In this document: one piece after another, positions 42,546-49,169 of the stretch
How the letters are laid out: every line of letters begins with the position of its first letter
Numbering within the stretch: the first letter of the stretch is position 1
Assembly: GCF_007655255.1 (NCBI RefSeq)
Contig: NZ_VMYE01000017.1
Location: 22,082 to 71,250 of the forward strand
Direction: 5' to 3'
Origin: Extensimonas perlucida
GTDB taxonomy: Bacteria > Pseudomonadota > Gammaproteobacteria > Burkholderiales > Burkholderiaceae_C
DNA: 49,169 nucleotides
Translations under genes and position numbers: made by a program
Notes under the pieces: model-generated
Told to the model about the DNA's origin: nothing
The model's database searches: none
The model's input: only the letters and a program-made list of their open reading frames with translations

Positions 42546-43274
42546 TCACCGCACCGTGCCCGCAGCGCAGGCCTCGAGCCCGTCGAGCCAGCGGCCCATC
42601 ACCTGCTGCGCCGCCTGCGCCAATGCCGGTGCGCAACGCTCGCCGTCGGCGCGCAGGCTACGCGGGTCTATGCCGGCCTGCGCGAGCTCGCAGCAGTGGC
42701 CCACGAGCCAGCGCTCGAAATTGCGCCCGTCCAGCTCGAGGTGAAACTGCAGGCCCAGCACCGCCGGGCCGCGCGCAAAGGCCTGCTGTGCACACTGCCC
42801 CGTGCCCGCCAGCAGCTGCGCCCCCGCGGGCAGGTCGAAGCGGTCGCCATGCCAATGCAGCACCGGCACACCCGCCAGTGGGGCCAGCACCGAATCGCGG
42901 CCGGCTTCGGTCAGCGTCAGCGCGCCAAAGCCGATCTCCTTGCTGCCCATGGACGCCACCCGCGCGCCCAGCGCACGCGCCATCAGCTGCGCCCCGAGGC
43001 AGATGCCCAGCAGCGGCCGGCCTTGCGCCAGGCGCTGCGCAATCAGGCGCTGCTCGGCGGCGAGGAAGGGGTACAGCGCTTCATCGCAGGCGCTCAGCGG
43101 GCCACCCAGCACGACGAGCAGGTCCGCCGCACTGGCATCGGCCACCGCATCGGCACCCAGCGCGTCCACGGTGGGGTCGAGGTAGCGCACCTGGTAGCCG
43201 CGCGCCTGCAGCAGCGGCTCCAGCGTGCCGAGGTCTTCAAAATGGACGTGGCGCAGGGCCAGGGCGGTTTTCAT
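42546..43274 (-). CDS. Class I glutamine amidotransferase
   Basis: A 242-residue GATase-fold protein with the nucleophile elbow LLGICLGAQLMARALG and the His-Glu pair in LGLQFHLELDG. Stand-alone members of this type act on gamma-glutamyl compounds or are GMP-synthase-like with unknown substrate. The motif LVVLGGPLSACDEALYPFL is typical. I start at 43274 (KTALALRHVHFEDLG); the open upstream part would run into yejA's downstream sequence. It is 94 bp downstream of yejA on the same strand and 40 bp upstream of the ClC gene. Confidence 0.92.
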   Translation of the reverse strand: MKTALALRHVHFEDLGTLEPLLQARGYQVRYLDPTVDALGADAVADASAADLLVVLGGPLSACDEALYPFLAAEQRLIAQRLAQGRPLLGICLGAQLMARALGARVASMGSKEIGFGALTLTEAGRDSVLAPLAGVPVLHWHGDRFDLPAGAQLLAGTGQCAQQAFARGPAVLGLQFHLELDGRNFERWLVGHCCELAQAGIDPRSLRADGERCAPALAQAAQQVMGRWLDGLEACAAGTVR

Positions 43275-43368
43275 GGGTGTGCTTTCACGAAGGAGGACAT
43301 TGATGCGCGGCTGACAGCACCGGTGCCGGCGCGATCCGCCAGCGCAGACCGCATGCGGGGCCAGCAAC

Positions 43369-45165
43369 TCACCGCCCCGCCTCCCTGGCCCACCAGGTGT
43401 CCATGACCCAGGTTTCGCCTGGAGAATACGGCGGCACCTGCGCGGGGCGCGCGAGGCGCCAGGCGTTGTAGGCCATGCGGTGCGTGCTCGCGCTCCACTG
43501 CGGGATCAGATAGTGGCTGTGCATGACGATGCGGTCGAGCGCGTGGCAGGCGGGCAGCAGCTCGGCCTGCGTTTTGGCGGCGGTCATGGCGTGGATCATG
43601 GCATCGACGGCGGGGTTTTTGACGCCGGCAAAATTGCCCGAATCTTCGGTGTCGGCGGCCTTGCTGCCAAACAGGTCGGCAAACTCCTGACCCGGGTTGT
43701 GCGTGCCCTGGAAGGCGAGCGAGGTGATGTCGAAGTCGAACTTTTGCAGCCGCTGCTGGTACAGCGCAAAGTCCACCGCGCGAAAGCGCAACGTGATGCC
43801 GAGCTTTTCGAGGTTGCGTATCCAGGGCGCCACTACGCGCATGCTGCCCTCGCCGCTGTCGAGGTATTCGAGCTCCATGGCCTGCCCCGCGGCGTTGCGC
43901 AGCACGCCGCCCTGCACCACCCAGCCAGCCTCTTGCAGCAGCGCCTGCGCCCGGCGCAGGTTGGCGCGCAGCGAGTGGCCGTCGTCGGTGCGCGGCGGCT
44001 CATACATGGGGCCGAAAGCCGCCGGTGGAATGGCGCTGCGCCAGGGCTCCATGAGCGCGAGCTCTGGCGCGCTGGGCAGGCCGTGCGTCTCGCACGCGGT
44101 GTTGCCGAACAGGCCGCGCACGCGCTGGTAGGCGCCGTAAAAGAGCTGGCGGTTCATCCACTCGAAGTCGAGCGCCAGCCCCAGCGCCGCGCGCACACGC
44201 CGGTCCTGCAGCAGCGGGCGGCGCGTGTTGAGCACGTAACTCTGAAAGCCCGAGGGCAGCTTGTGCGCGAATTCGCCCTTGACCAGCTCGCCCGTCGCAA
44301 AGCGCTTGCCGTTCACGCGCCGCGCCCAGTCGCCCGCGCTGAAAAAGCGCATCAAATCGAACTCGCCCGCCTTGAGCGCCTCGAGCCGCGCGGTGTTGTC
44401 CTTGTAGATCTTGACCTGGATGCGGTCGAAATTGGCCGTGCCGCGGCGCACGTTGAGGTCGCGCGCCCAATAGTTCGGGTCACGCACGTAGCTGATGTCC
44501 TTGCCGAAGCGCACCGGGCCGATGCGGTACGGGCCGCTGCCTATGGGCGTGTCCATCACCACCTGGTCGAAGGGCTTGCCCGCGCCCCAGTCGCGGCTGA
44601 ATACGGGCAGGCCGCCGACGATGAGCGGCAGCTCGCGGTTGGGTTTTTTGAAGTGGTAGCGCAGCGTGCGTTCATCGAGCACCTCGACGCCGGCCACATC
44701 GATCAGCAAGGTTTTGTAGGCGGGCGAGGTGTAGGGGCCGACGAGCGTGTCGAAGCTGTATTTGACGTCCTGCGCAAGCACGGGCTTGCCGTTGTGAAAG
44801 CGCGCCTCGGGCCGCAGGCGGAAGGTGGCCGAGAGCCCGTCGGGCGCCACATCCACATCCTGCGCGAGCAGCCCGTAGCCCGTGGCGGTTTCGTCGAGCG
44901 CGCCCACGAGCAGCGTGTCGAACATGAGCTCGGAAAGATACGCGGGCGCGCTGCCCTTGATGGTGAACGGGTTGTATTTGTCGAACGTGGAAGCGCGCGA
45001 ATTGCTCACCAGGCGCAGCTCGCCGCCCTTGGGCGCGGCGGGGTTCACATAGTCGAAATGCGCAAAGCCCGCGGGGTAGCGCGGCTGCCCCCAAAGCGCG
45101 TAGGCGTGCGCTGCCCACGCCGGCACGGCGCACGCCCAGAGCAAAAAGACCAACCAAGACCGCAT
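43369..45165 (-). CDS. yejA: Peptide-binding protein YejA (solute-binding family 5)
   Basis: A 598-residue periplasmic binding protein. The signal peptide is RSWLVFLLWACAVPAWA with cleavage before AHAYALWG. The mature protein begins with the YejA-type GFAHFDYVNPAAPKGGELRL and contains the SBP family 5 stretch (LSATFRLRPEARFHNGKPVLAQDVKYSFD), IGSGPYRIG and ITSLAFQGTHNPGQEFADLFGS. In E. coli YejA delivers peptides such as microcin C to YejBEF. Here the matching transporter genes lie ~23 kb away on the other strand, so the system appears split. It is divergent from fabI with only 49 bp between start codons. Confidence 0.93.
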   Translation of the reverse strand: MRSWLVFLLWACAVPAWAAHAYALWGQPRYPAGFAHFDYVNPAAPKGGELRLVSNSRASTFDKYNPFTIKGSAPAYLSELMFDTLLVGALDETATGYGLLAQDVDVAPDGLSATFRLRPEARFHNGKPVLAQDVKYSFDTLVGPYTSPAYKTLLIDVAGVEVLDERTLRYHFKKPNRELPLIVGGLPVFSRDWGAGKPFDQVVMDTPIGSGPYRIGPVRFGKDISYVRDPNYWARDLNVRRGTANFDRIQVKIYKDNTARLEALKAGEFDLMRFFSAGDWARRVNGKRFATGELVKGEFAHKLPSGFQSYVLNTRRPLLQDRRVRAALGLALDFEWMNRQLFYGAYQRVRGLFGNTACETHGLPSAPELALMEPWRSAIPPAAFGPMYEPPRTDDGHSLRANLRRAQALLQEAGWVVQGGVLRNAAGQAMELEYLDSGEGSMRVVAPWIRNLEKLGITLRFRAVDFALYQQRLQKFDFDITSLAFQGTHNPGQEFADLFGSKAADTEDSGNFAGVKNPAVDAMIHAMTAAKTQAELLPACHALDRIVMHSHYLIPQWSASTHRMAYNAWRLARPAQVPPYSPGETWVMDTWWAREAGR

Positions 45166-45214
45166 GCGACAATTCTGCACGACTTGAATACCGTCCCCAC
45201 AAAGGAGAACAAAC

Positions 45215-46006
45215 ATGGGTTTTCTGACCGGCAAGAAGCTGCTCATCACGGGCGTGCTGTCCAACCGCTCCATCGCCTACGGCATTGCCCGCGCCTGCCA
45301 TGCGCAGGGGGCCGAACTCGCGTTCAGCTACGTCGGCGAGCGCTTCAAAGACCGCATCACCGAATTTGCCGCGGAGTTCGGCTCCACGCTGGTGTTCGAT
45401 TGCGACGTGGCGAGCGACGAGCAGATCGAGCGCCTGTTTCGTGACCTCTCGCAGGTCTGGCCAAAGTTCGACGGCTTCGTGCACAGCATTGGCTTTGCGC
45501 CGCGCGAAGCGATCGCGGGCGACTTTCTCGAGGGCCTCTCGCGCGAGGCCTTCCATACTGCGCACGACATCAGCGCCTACAGCTTCCCGGCCATGGCCAA
45601 GGCCGCGCTGCCCTACCTGAACGACAAGGCCGCGCTGCTCACGCTGTCGTACCTGGGCGCGCTGCGCACCATCCCTAACTACAACACCATGGGCCTGGCC
45701 AAGGCCAGCCTCGAGGCCAGCGTGCGCTACCTGGCCGAATCGCTGGGGCCGCGCGGCATGCGCGTGAACGCCATCAGCGCCGGCCCCATCAAGACGCTGG
45801 CCGCAAGCGGCATCAAGGACTTCGGCAAGCTGCTGGCCGTGGTCGCCAACGCCGCGCCGCTGCGGCGCAACGTCACCATAGACGACGTGGGCAAGGTCGC
45901 GGCCTTTTTGCTCTCGGACCTCGCGAGTGGCGTCACGGCCGAGGTCACATACGTCGATGGCGGCTTCAGCCAGACTGCGGGCCTGAGCCGCGACATGGTC
46001 GAATGA
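45215..46006 (+). CDS. fabI: Enoyl-ACP reductase (NADH)
   Basis: A 263-residue short-chain dehydrogenase-type enoyl reductase that completes each elongation cycle of fatty-acid synthesis. The FabI glycine motif ([19 protein letters not shown]), Y146, Y156 and K163 (in [20 protein letters not shown]) match the E. coli catalytic residues and positions. The substrate loop [15 protein letters not shown] is intact, the region targeted by triclosan. The start has AAAGGAG upstream. It supplies the step needed after FabA/FabB encoded at 2.3-4.1 kb, and is transcribed alone. Confidence 0.97.
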   Translation: MGFLTGKKLLITGVLSNRSIAYGIARACHAQGAELAFSYVGERFKDRITEFAAEFGSTLVFDCDVASDEQIERLFRDLSQVWPKFDGFVHSIGFAPREAIAGDFLEGLSREAFHTAHDISAYSFPAMAKAALPYLNDKAALLTLSYLGALRTIPNYNTMGLAKASLEASVRYLAESLGPRGMRVNAISAGPIKTLAASGIKDFGKLLAVVANAAPLRRNVTIDDVGKVAAFLLSDLASGVTAEVTYVDGGFSQTAGLSRDMVE

Positions 46007-46045
46007 GGCTTTGTCCATCCGGAACCTGAAGCCAAATCGGCCCCC

Positions 46046-46095
46046 AGCGCTTTATGAACAAGCGCTAGCAGCTATCTTTTAAGAAGTAAAGCGCT
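46046..46095. repeat. Dispersed AGCGCT/AGCTATC repeat between fabI and yigZ
   Basis: AGCGCTTT (46046-46053) and AAAGCGCT (46088-46095) are inverted arms; between them lie AAGCGCT and AGCAGCTATC. This is the clearest copy of the short repeat family seen in cca (15391-15440). Confidence 0.65.
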
Positions 46096-46123
46096 TTGGC
46101 TTGGCGCTATTACGGTAGGGAAC

Positions 46124-46717
46124 ATGCCCCAAACCCTGGCCGCCCCGGCGCACAGCGAGCTGCTCATCAAAAAAAGCCGCTTCATCGGCTGCGTGCAGCC
46201 CATGAGCGACCGCGCCAGCGCGCAGGCCGTGGTCGATGCGCTGTGGCGTGAGCATCCGGGCGCCGCGCATGTCTGCTGGGCGCTGCTGGCCGGCGGCCAC
46301 TCAGCCGCGGTCGATGACGGCGAGCCCGGCGGCACTGCGGGCCGGCCCATGCTCGAAGTGCTGCGTCACCAGGACCTCGACGGCGTGCTCGCCACCGTGG
46401 TGCGCTACTTCGGCGGCGTCAAGCTCGGCGCGGGCGGCCTCGTGCGCGCCTACACCGACACCGTGGCGCAGGCGCTGCGCACGGCCACCAAGGTGCCGCT
46501 GCAGCGCCTGCAGACTTTGCAATGCGAGCTGCCCTACGCGCTCGAAGGTCTGACGCGCCGCGAGGCCGCTCAGGTCGGTGCCGAGCTGCTGGCCGTGCAG
46601 CACGGCACGCTGGTCACACTGCGGCTGCGCCTGCCCGAGGCACAAGCCACGGCCTTCGTGCAGCACCTGAGCGAGCTCGGCCAGGGCCGCATCGGCTGGC
46701 AGGAAGTGCGCGATTGA
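46124..46717 (+). CDS. YigZ/IMPACT-family protein
   Basis: A 197-residue protein with an N-terminal IMPACT domain: LIKKSRFIGCVQPM, then AAVDDGEPGGTAGRPMLEVL and VVRYFGGVKLGAGGLVRAYT, the family signature. The C-terminal part (LQCELPYALEGLTRREA onward) corresponds to the ferredoxin-like DUF1949 domain. The family is conserved from bacteria to human; its bacterial role may relate to translation control, but function is not firmly known. It is transcribed with spacing of 117 bp from fabI, which includes a dispersed repeat. Confidence 0.93.
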   Translation: MPQTLAAPAHSELLIKKSRFIGCVQPMSDRASAQAVVDALWREHPGAAHVCWALLAGGHSAAVDDGEPGGTAGRPMLEVLRHQDLDGVLATVVRYFGGVKLGAGGLVRAYTDTVAQALRTATKVPLQRLQTLQCELPYALEGLTRREAAQVGAELLAVQHGTLVTLRLRLPEAQATAFVQHLSELGQGRIGWQEVRD

Positions 46718-46823
46718 ACGGCAATCAATTCGGGATTCGGGACGACCGCGCGGCGGCTGCGCGCGCCACGGCCTGACACGTTTCGACGCCGGTCACACCA
46801 GCCCGCCAAGGCACAATGGCGGC

Positions 46824-47831
46824 ATGAACATCGTGATCCTCGACGATTACCAGGACGCCGTGCGCAAGCTGCGCTGCGCGAGCATGCTCGACCCGTACAC
46901 CGCCAAGGTCTATACCAACAACGTCAAGGGCATAGGGCAGCTGGCCGTGCGTCTGCGCGACGCTGACATCATCGTGCTGATCCACGAACGCACGCAGATC
47001 ACGCGCCAGCTCGTCGAAAAGCTGCCGCGCCTCAAGCTCATCGCACAGGCTGGCCGTGTGGGCGAGCACATCGACGTGGCCGCCTGCACCGAGCGCGGCA
47101 TCGCCGTGGCCGACGGCGTGAGCTCCCCCGTGGCGCCGGCCGAGCTCACCTGGGCACTCATCATGGCCGCGATGCGCCGGCTGCCGCAATACATCGCCAA
47201 CCTCAAGCACGGCGCATGGCAGCAATCGGGCCTCAAGACGACCTCGATGCCGCCCAATTTCGGCTTGGGGCTGGTGCTGCGCGGCAAGATGCTGGGCATC
47301 TGGGGCTACGGCCAGGTCGGCCGGCTCGTCGCGGGCTACGGCCGCGCCTTCGGCATGAACGTGAGCATCTGGGGGCCTGAGGCCGAGCGCGCGCAGGCCC
47401 TGGCCGACGGCTACCAAGCCGCGAGCAGCCGCGCCGAATTTCTCGCGCAGTGCGACGTGCTCTCGCTGCACCTGCGCCTGGCCGACGCCACACGCGGCCT
47501 GCTCGCGCTCGAAGACCTCTCGTGCATGAAGCCCACGGCACTGCTCGTGAACACCGCGCACGCGGCACTGATCGAGCCTGACGCGCTGCTCGCCGCGCTC
47601 AACCGCGGCCGCCCCGGCATGGCCGCGATAGACGTGTTCGAAAGCGAACCCATCCTGCAGGGCCACGCGCTGCTGCGCCTGGAAAACTGCATCTGCACGC
47701 CGCATATCGGCTACGTGGAGCAAGACAGCTACGAGCTCTGCTTCAGCGCCGCCTTCGACAACGTGGTGAACTTCATCCAGGGCAAGCCCAGCAACATCAT
47801 CAACCCCGAGGCGCTGCAGGTGCGGCGCTGA
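46824..47831 (+). CDS. D-2-hydroxyacid dehydrogenase-family protein, catalytic Arg replaced by His
   Basis: A 335-residue NAD-dependent dehydrogenase. The Rossmann motif is LGIWGYGQVGRLV, preceded by substrate-domain features such as LKLIAQAGRVGEHIDVAACTERGI. The expected active-site trio is Arg, Glu, His. Glu is in IDVFESEP and His in CTPHIGYVE, but the Arg normally in N-T/S-x-R-G/A is His (H246 in LVNTAHAALIEPDALL). The nearest known enzymes are phosphoglycerate or other D-2-hydroxyacid dehydrogenases; substrate unknown. A low- or altered-activity enzyme is possible. An AAGGCACAAT stretch lies before the ATG but no clear ribosome-binding site. Confidence 0.92.
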   Translation: MNIVILDDYQDAVRKLRCASMLDPYTAKVYTNNVKGIGQLAVRLRDADIIVLIHERTQITRQLVEKLPRLKLIAQAGRVGEHIDVAACTERGIAVADGVSSPVAPAELTWALIMAAMRRLPQYIANLKHGAWQQSGLKTTSMPPNFGLGLVLRGKMLGIWGYGQVGRLVAGYGRAFGMNVSIWGPEAERAQALADGYQAASSRAEFLAQCDVLSLHLRLADATRGLLALEDLSCMKPTALLVNTAHAALIEPDALLAALNRGRPGMAAIDVFESEPILQGHALLRLENCICTPHIGYVEQDSYELCFSAAFDNVVNFIQGKPSNIINPEALQVRR

Positions 47832-47863
47832 AGGGCCGCGGGGTTTGGGTACCTGAAACCATC

Positions 47864-48079
47864 TCAGGCTGCCGTAACCTCCAGATATTCGACGATGCTC
47901 GCTGGCGATGGGACGGGCAAACCATCCTCGATGAGTCCTCGAATATGAAACGCAATGGCTGCGCGAATTTCATTTTCTGCTTCTTCGAGGGTATGTCCCG
48001 TAGCCACACAGCCCGGCAAGTCGGGCACGTAAGCGGAATAGTTGTTTTCCGTTTTTTCGACAACGATGGCGTAACGCAT
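47864..48079 (-). CDS. hicB: HicB-like antitoxin
   Basis: A 71-residue protein with the HicB partial RNase H-like fold: YAIVVEKTENNYSAYVPDLPGCVATGHTLEEAENEIRAAIAFHIRGLIEDG. HicB neutralises the mRNA interferase HicA. The expected upstream hicA gene is present only as fragments (48083-48342), so the antitoxin is orphaned. No C-terminal DNA-binding domain is seen; the short form ends SIVEYLEVTAA. Confidence 0.92.
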   Translation of the reverse strand: MRYAIVVEKTENNYSAYVPDLPGCVATGHTLEEAENEIRAAIAFHIRGLIEDGLPVPSPASIVEYLEVTAA

Positions 48080-48082
48080 GGG

Positions 48083-48342
48083 CTACTCCTTCAGTCCTGC
48101 TTGTTTGATGATGCTGTTCAACCCAGGTTGTCCATTAGGCGGTGCTGCGCACCTACGCGGGCGCTGGCGGACGTCTGCCGGTCATTTTGGCCGCGGCTTC
48201 GGCGTCCATGGCACCGGCCATGGACTTCTCACCCGCGACCAAACTGCCTCGCCAGCCGCCTCGCCATCATCCCACGTCCTAATGGACAATCTGGGTTCAA
48301 AGTGCCCGGCGCGAGATCGTCGCTCGGTTTCCCTGCCACAGT
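48083..48342 (-). pseudogene. hicA: Disrupted HicA toxin gene
   Basis: Downstream of a 178-bp element, 48083-48119 encodes NSIIKQAGLKE and a stop, the usual HicA C-terminus. Upstream of the element, 48298-48342 encodes TVAGKPSDDLAPGTL. Removing the element and one copy of a CA target duplication joins them as APGTLNSIIKQAGLKE in one frame. The 5' half with the active-site histidine (GSHH-type) is missing, replaced by sequence belonging to the insertion element whose transposase starts at 48477. The gene is thus broken twice and cannot make toxin. Confidence 0.87.
48120..48297. mobile_element. 178-bp MITE-like element in hicA
   Basis: The 20-bp ends (48120-48139 AACCCAGGTTGTCCATTAGG and reverse complement 48278-48297) match at 19 of 20 positions. 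CA flanks it on both sides, consistent with a 2-bp target duplication. It has no coding potential for a transposase. Confidence 0.88.
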
Positions 48343-48476
48343 CTTATCCAACGAGGTATGAGCCTGAAGCCCGCCCCGTGATTCCAAGGAAGAATGAGCC
48401 TGAAGGCAGGCCAGGGAGAAGCGACACAAGCGGCTGATAGGCAGCAGCTTAGGTGCAACGGGTCGATCATCAAGCA
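48343..48476. other. Probable left end of the insertion element with direct repeats
   Basis: From the point where HicA coding similarity stops, the sequence carries two direct repeats, TGAGCCTGAAG at 48359-48369 and 48395-48405 (36 bp apart), then the leader of the transposase gene. Repeated end sequences could be transposase-binding sites. The exact terminus is not defined. Confidence 0.5.
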
Positions 48477-49169
48477 ATGGTGATCGACATGAACGAAACA
48501 CAAGTGCGCAGCCTCGAGCAAGTGCGCCAAGTACTCCAAGGCACGCAAGCGCTGCAGCTGAGCTTCGCGCAACCCGAGGAACGCTACGCCTGGATCGCGC
48601 AAGTGCTGCAGCGCCTTGGCTACCGGCGCCTGGGACGCAGCGACCGCGGCACAGTGCTGGCGTACCTGCAGCGCCTGAGCGGCTACAGCCGCGCCCAGGT
48701 CACCCGAGTGGTTGCGCGCTGGAAGTCCGGCCAGCCCCTGGTAAAAAACTACCGCGCACCCGAGCACGCCTTTGCGCGCCGCTACAGCAGCGCCGACATT
48801 GCACTGCTGGCGCAAGTAGACCAAGCCATGGGCACCCTCTCGGGGCCGGCCACCGCATGCGTGCTGCGTCGCCAGCGCGACCTCTTCAACGACAACCGCT
48901 TCGAGCGCCTGGGCTCCCTATCGGTGTCTCACCTGTATAACCTGCGCGCCAGCGCCGGCTACCGCGCGCAGCGCGTCACCGTCACCAAAACCCGTGGGGG
49001 CAAAGCCCCCACCATAGGCGTGCGCCGCGCACCTGCGCCCCAGGGGCGTGCGGGCTTCATCCGCATCGACAGCGTGCACCAGGGCGACCAGGACGGCACC
49101 AAGGGGCTGTACCACATCAACGCGGTGGACTGCGTCACGCAGTGGCAGGTGGTGGCCAGCGTGCAGACC
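48477..49169 (+). CDS. Integrase/transposase with rve catalytic core, N-terminal part (continues off window)
   Basis: 231 codons are present without a stop. Residues ~35-85 look like a helix-turn-helix region (YRRLGRSDRGTVLAYLQRLSGYSRAQVTRVVARW). A second basic segment follows, and at 194 the catalytic core begins (GFIRIDSVHQGDQDGTKGLYHINAVDCVTQWQ) with the first catalytic aspartate D198. I recognise this as an rve/DDE-type transposase common in Burkholderiales insertion elements; the other catalytic residues lie past the window edge. An in-frame ATG at 48489 is an alternative start. The element has removed the 5' half of hicA. Confidence 0.85.
   Translation, partial: MVIDMNETQVRSLEQVRQVLQGTQALQLSFAQPEERYAWIAQVLQRLGYRRLGRSDRGTVLAYLQRLSGYSRAQVTRVVARWKSGQPLVKNYRAPEHAFARRYSSADIALLAQVDQAMGTLSGPATACVLRRQRDLFNDNRFERLGSLSVSHLYNLRASAGYRAQRVTVTKTRGGKAPTIGVRRAPAPQGRAGFIRIDSVHQGDQDGTKGLYHINAVDCVTQWQVVASVQT

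Noticed and set aside
48229-48501. A 90-codon minus-strand frame as a separate hypothetical gene
   Set aside because: Its middle (AGKPSDDLAPGTL) is the HicA remnant, and its ends are element sequence. It is a chimera of a broken gene and two insertions.

Overview
The window is GC-rich chromosomal DNA whose gene content and short dispersed repeats (AGCTATC/AGCGCT motifs, several small inverted-repeat elements) point to a betaproteobacterium, most likely Comamonadaceae (Burkholderiales). This assignment rests on recognised protein families and repeat style and was not tested by a search. No rRNA, tRNA or CRISPR array was seen. The first ~60 bases look like a degraded contig edge, and both window ends cut a gene (glyS on the left, a transposase on the right).

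Region 1 (1-7.8 kb, minus strand) is a housekeeping block read leftward: an acetyltransferase, corC, lnt, fabA, fabB, glyQ and glyS. A PIN/AbrB toxin-antitoxin pair sits between glyQ and glyS. corC carries a 163-bp inverted-repeat element inserted in frame. Region 2 (7.9-16.3 kb) mixes a membrane-anchored lipase-like hydrolase, an MBL-fold hydrolase, soluble lytic transglycosylase, 5-formyl-THF cyclo-ligase, an AraC/O6-methylguanine methyltransferase fusion, a shortened EamA transporter, a glutathione S-transferase gene broken by a 268-bp miniature element, and cca. Region 3 (16.3-20.5 kb) is a yejB-yejE-yejF peptide ABC transporter operon with an orphan ribbon-helix-helix gene wedged inside it. 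The matching binding protein yejA lies ~23 kb away at 43.4-45.2 kb.

Region 4 (20.6-30.8 kb) is the most accessory-like part: a secreted protein of unknown function, a 1431-residue fused endonuclease/adenine methyltransferase, a 1352-residue SWIM/SNF2 helicase and a ParDE pair, all on the minus strand. This is the best candidate for a defence module. Region 5 (30.9-36.6 kb, minus strand) is an arsenic operon arsR-arsC-acr3-arsH followed in the same direction by a diheme and a triheme cytochrome c and a thioredoxin-like protein.

Region 6 (36.7-47.9 kb) holds a GT4 glycosyltransferase, TrpB2, a TauE/SafE permease, a ClC channel with CBS domains, a glutamine amidotransferase, yejA, fabI, a YigZ/IMPACT protein and a D-2-hydroxyacid dehydrogenase with a substituted catalytic position. 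Region 7 (47.9 kb to the end) is a hicB gene next to a hicA gene broken twice, once by a 178-bp miniature element and once by an insertion sequence whose transposase runs off the window. The recurring theme is small non-coding mobile elements landing in or beside genes, in one case apparently without closing the reading frame.
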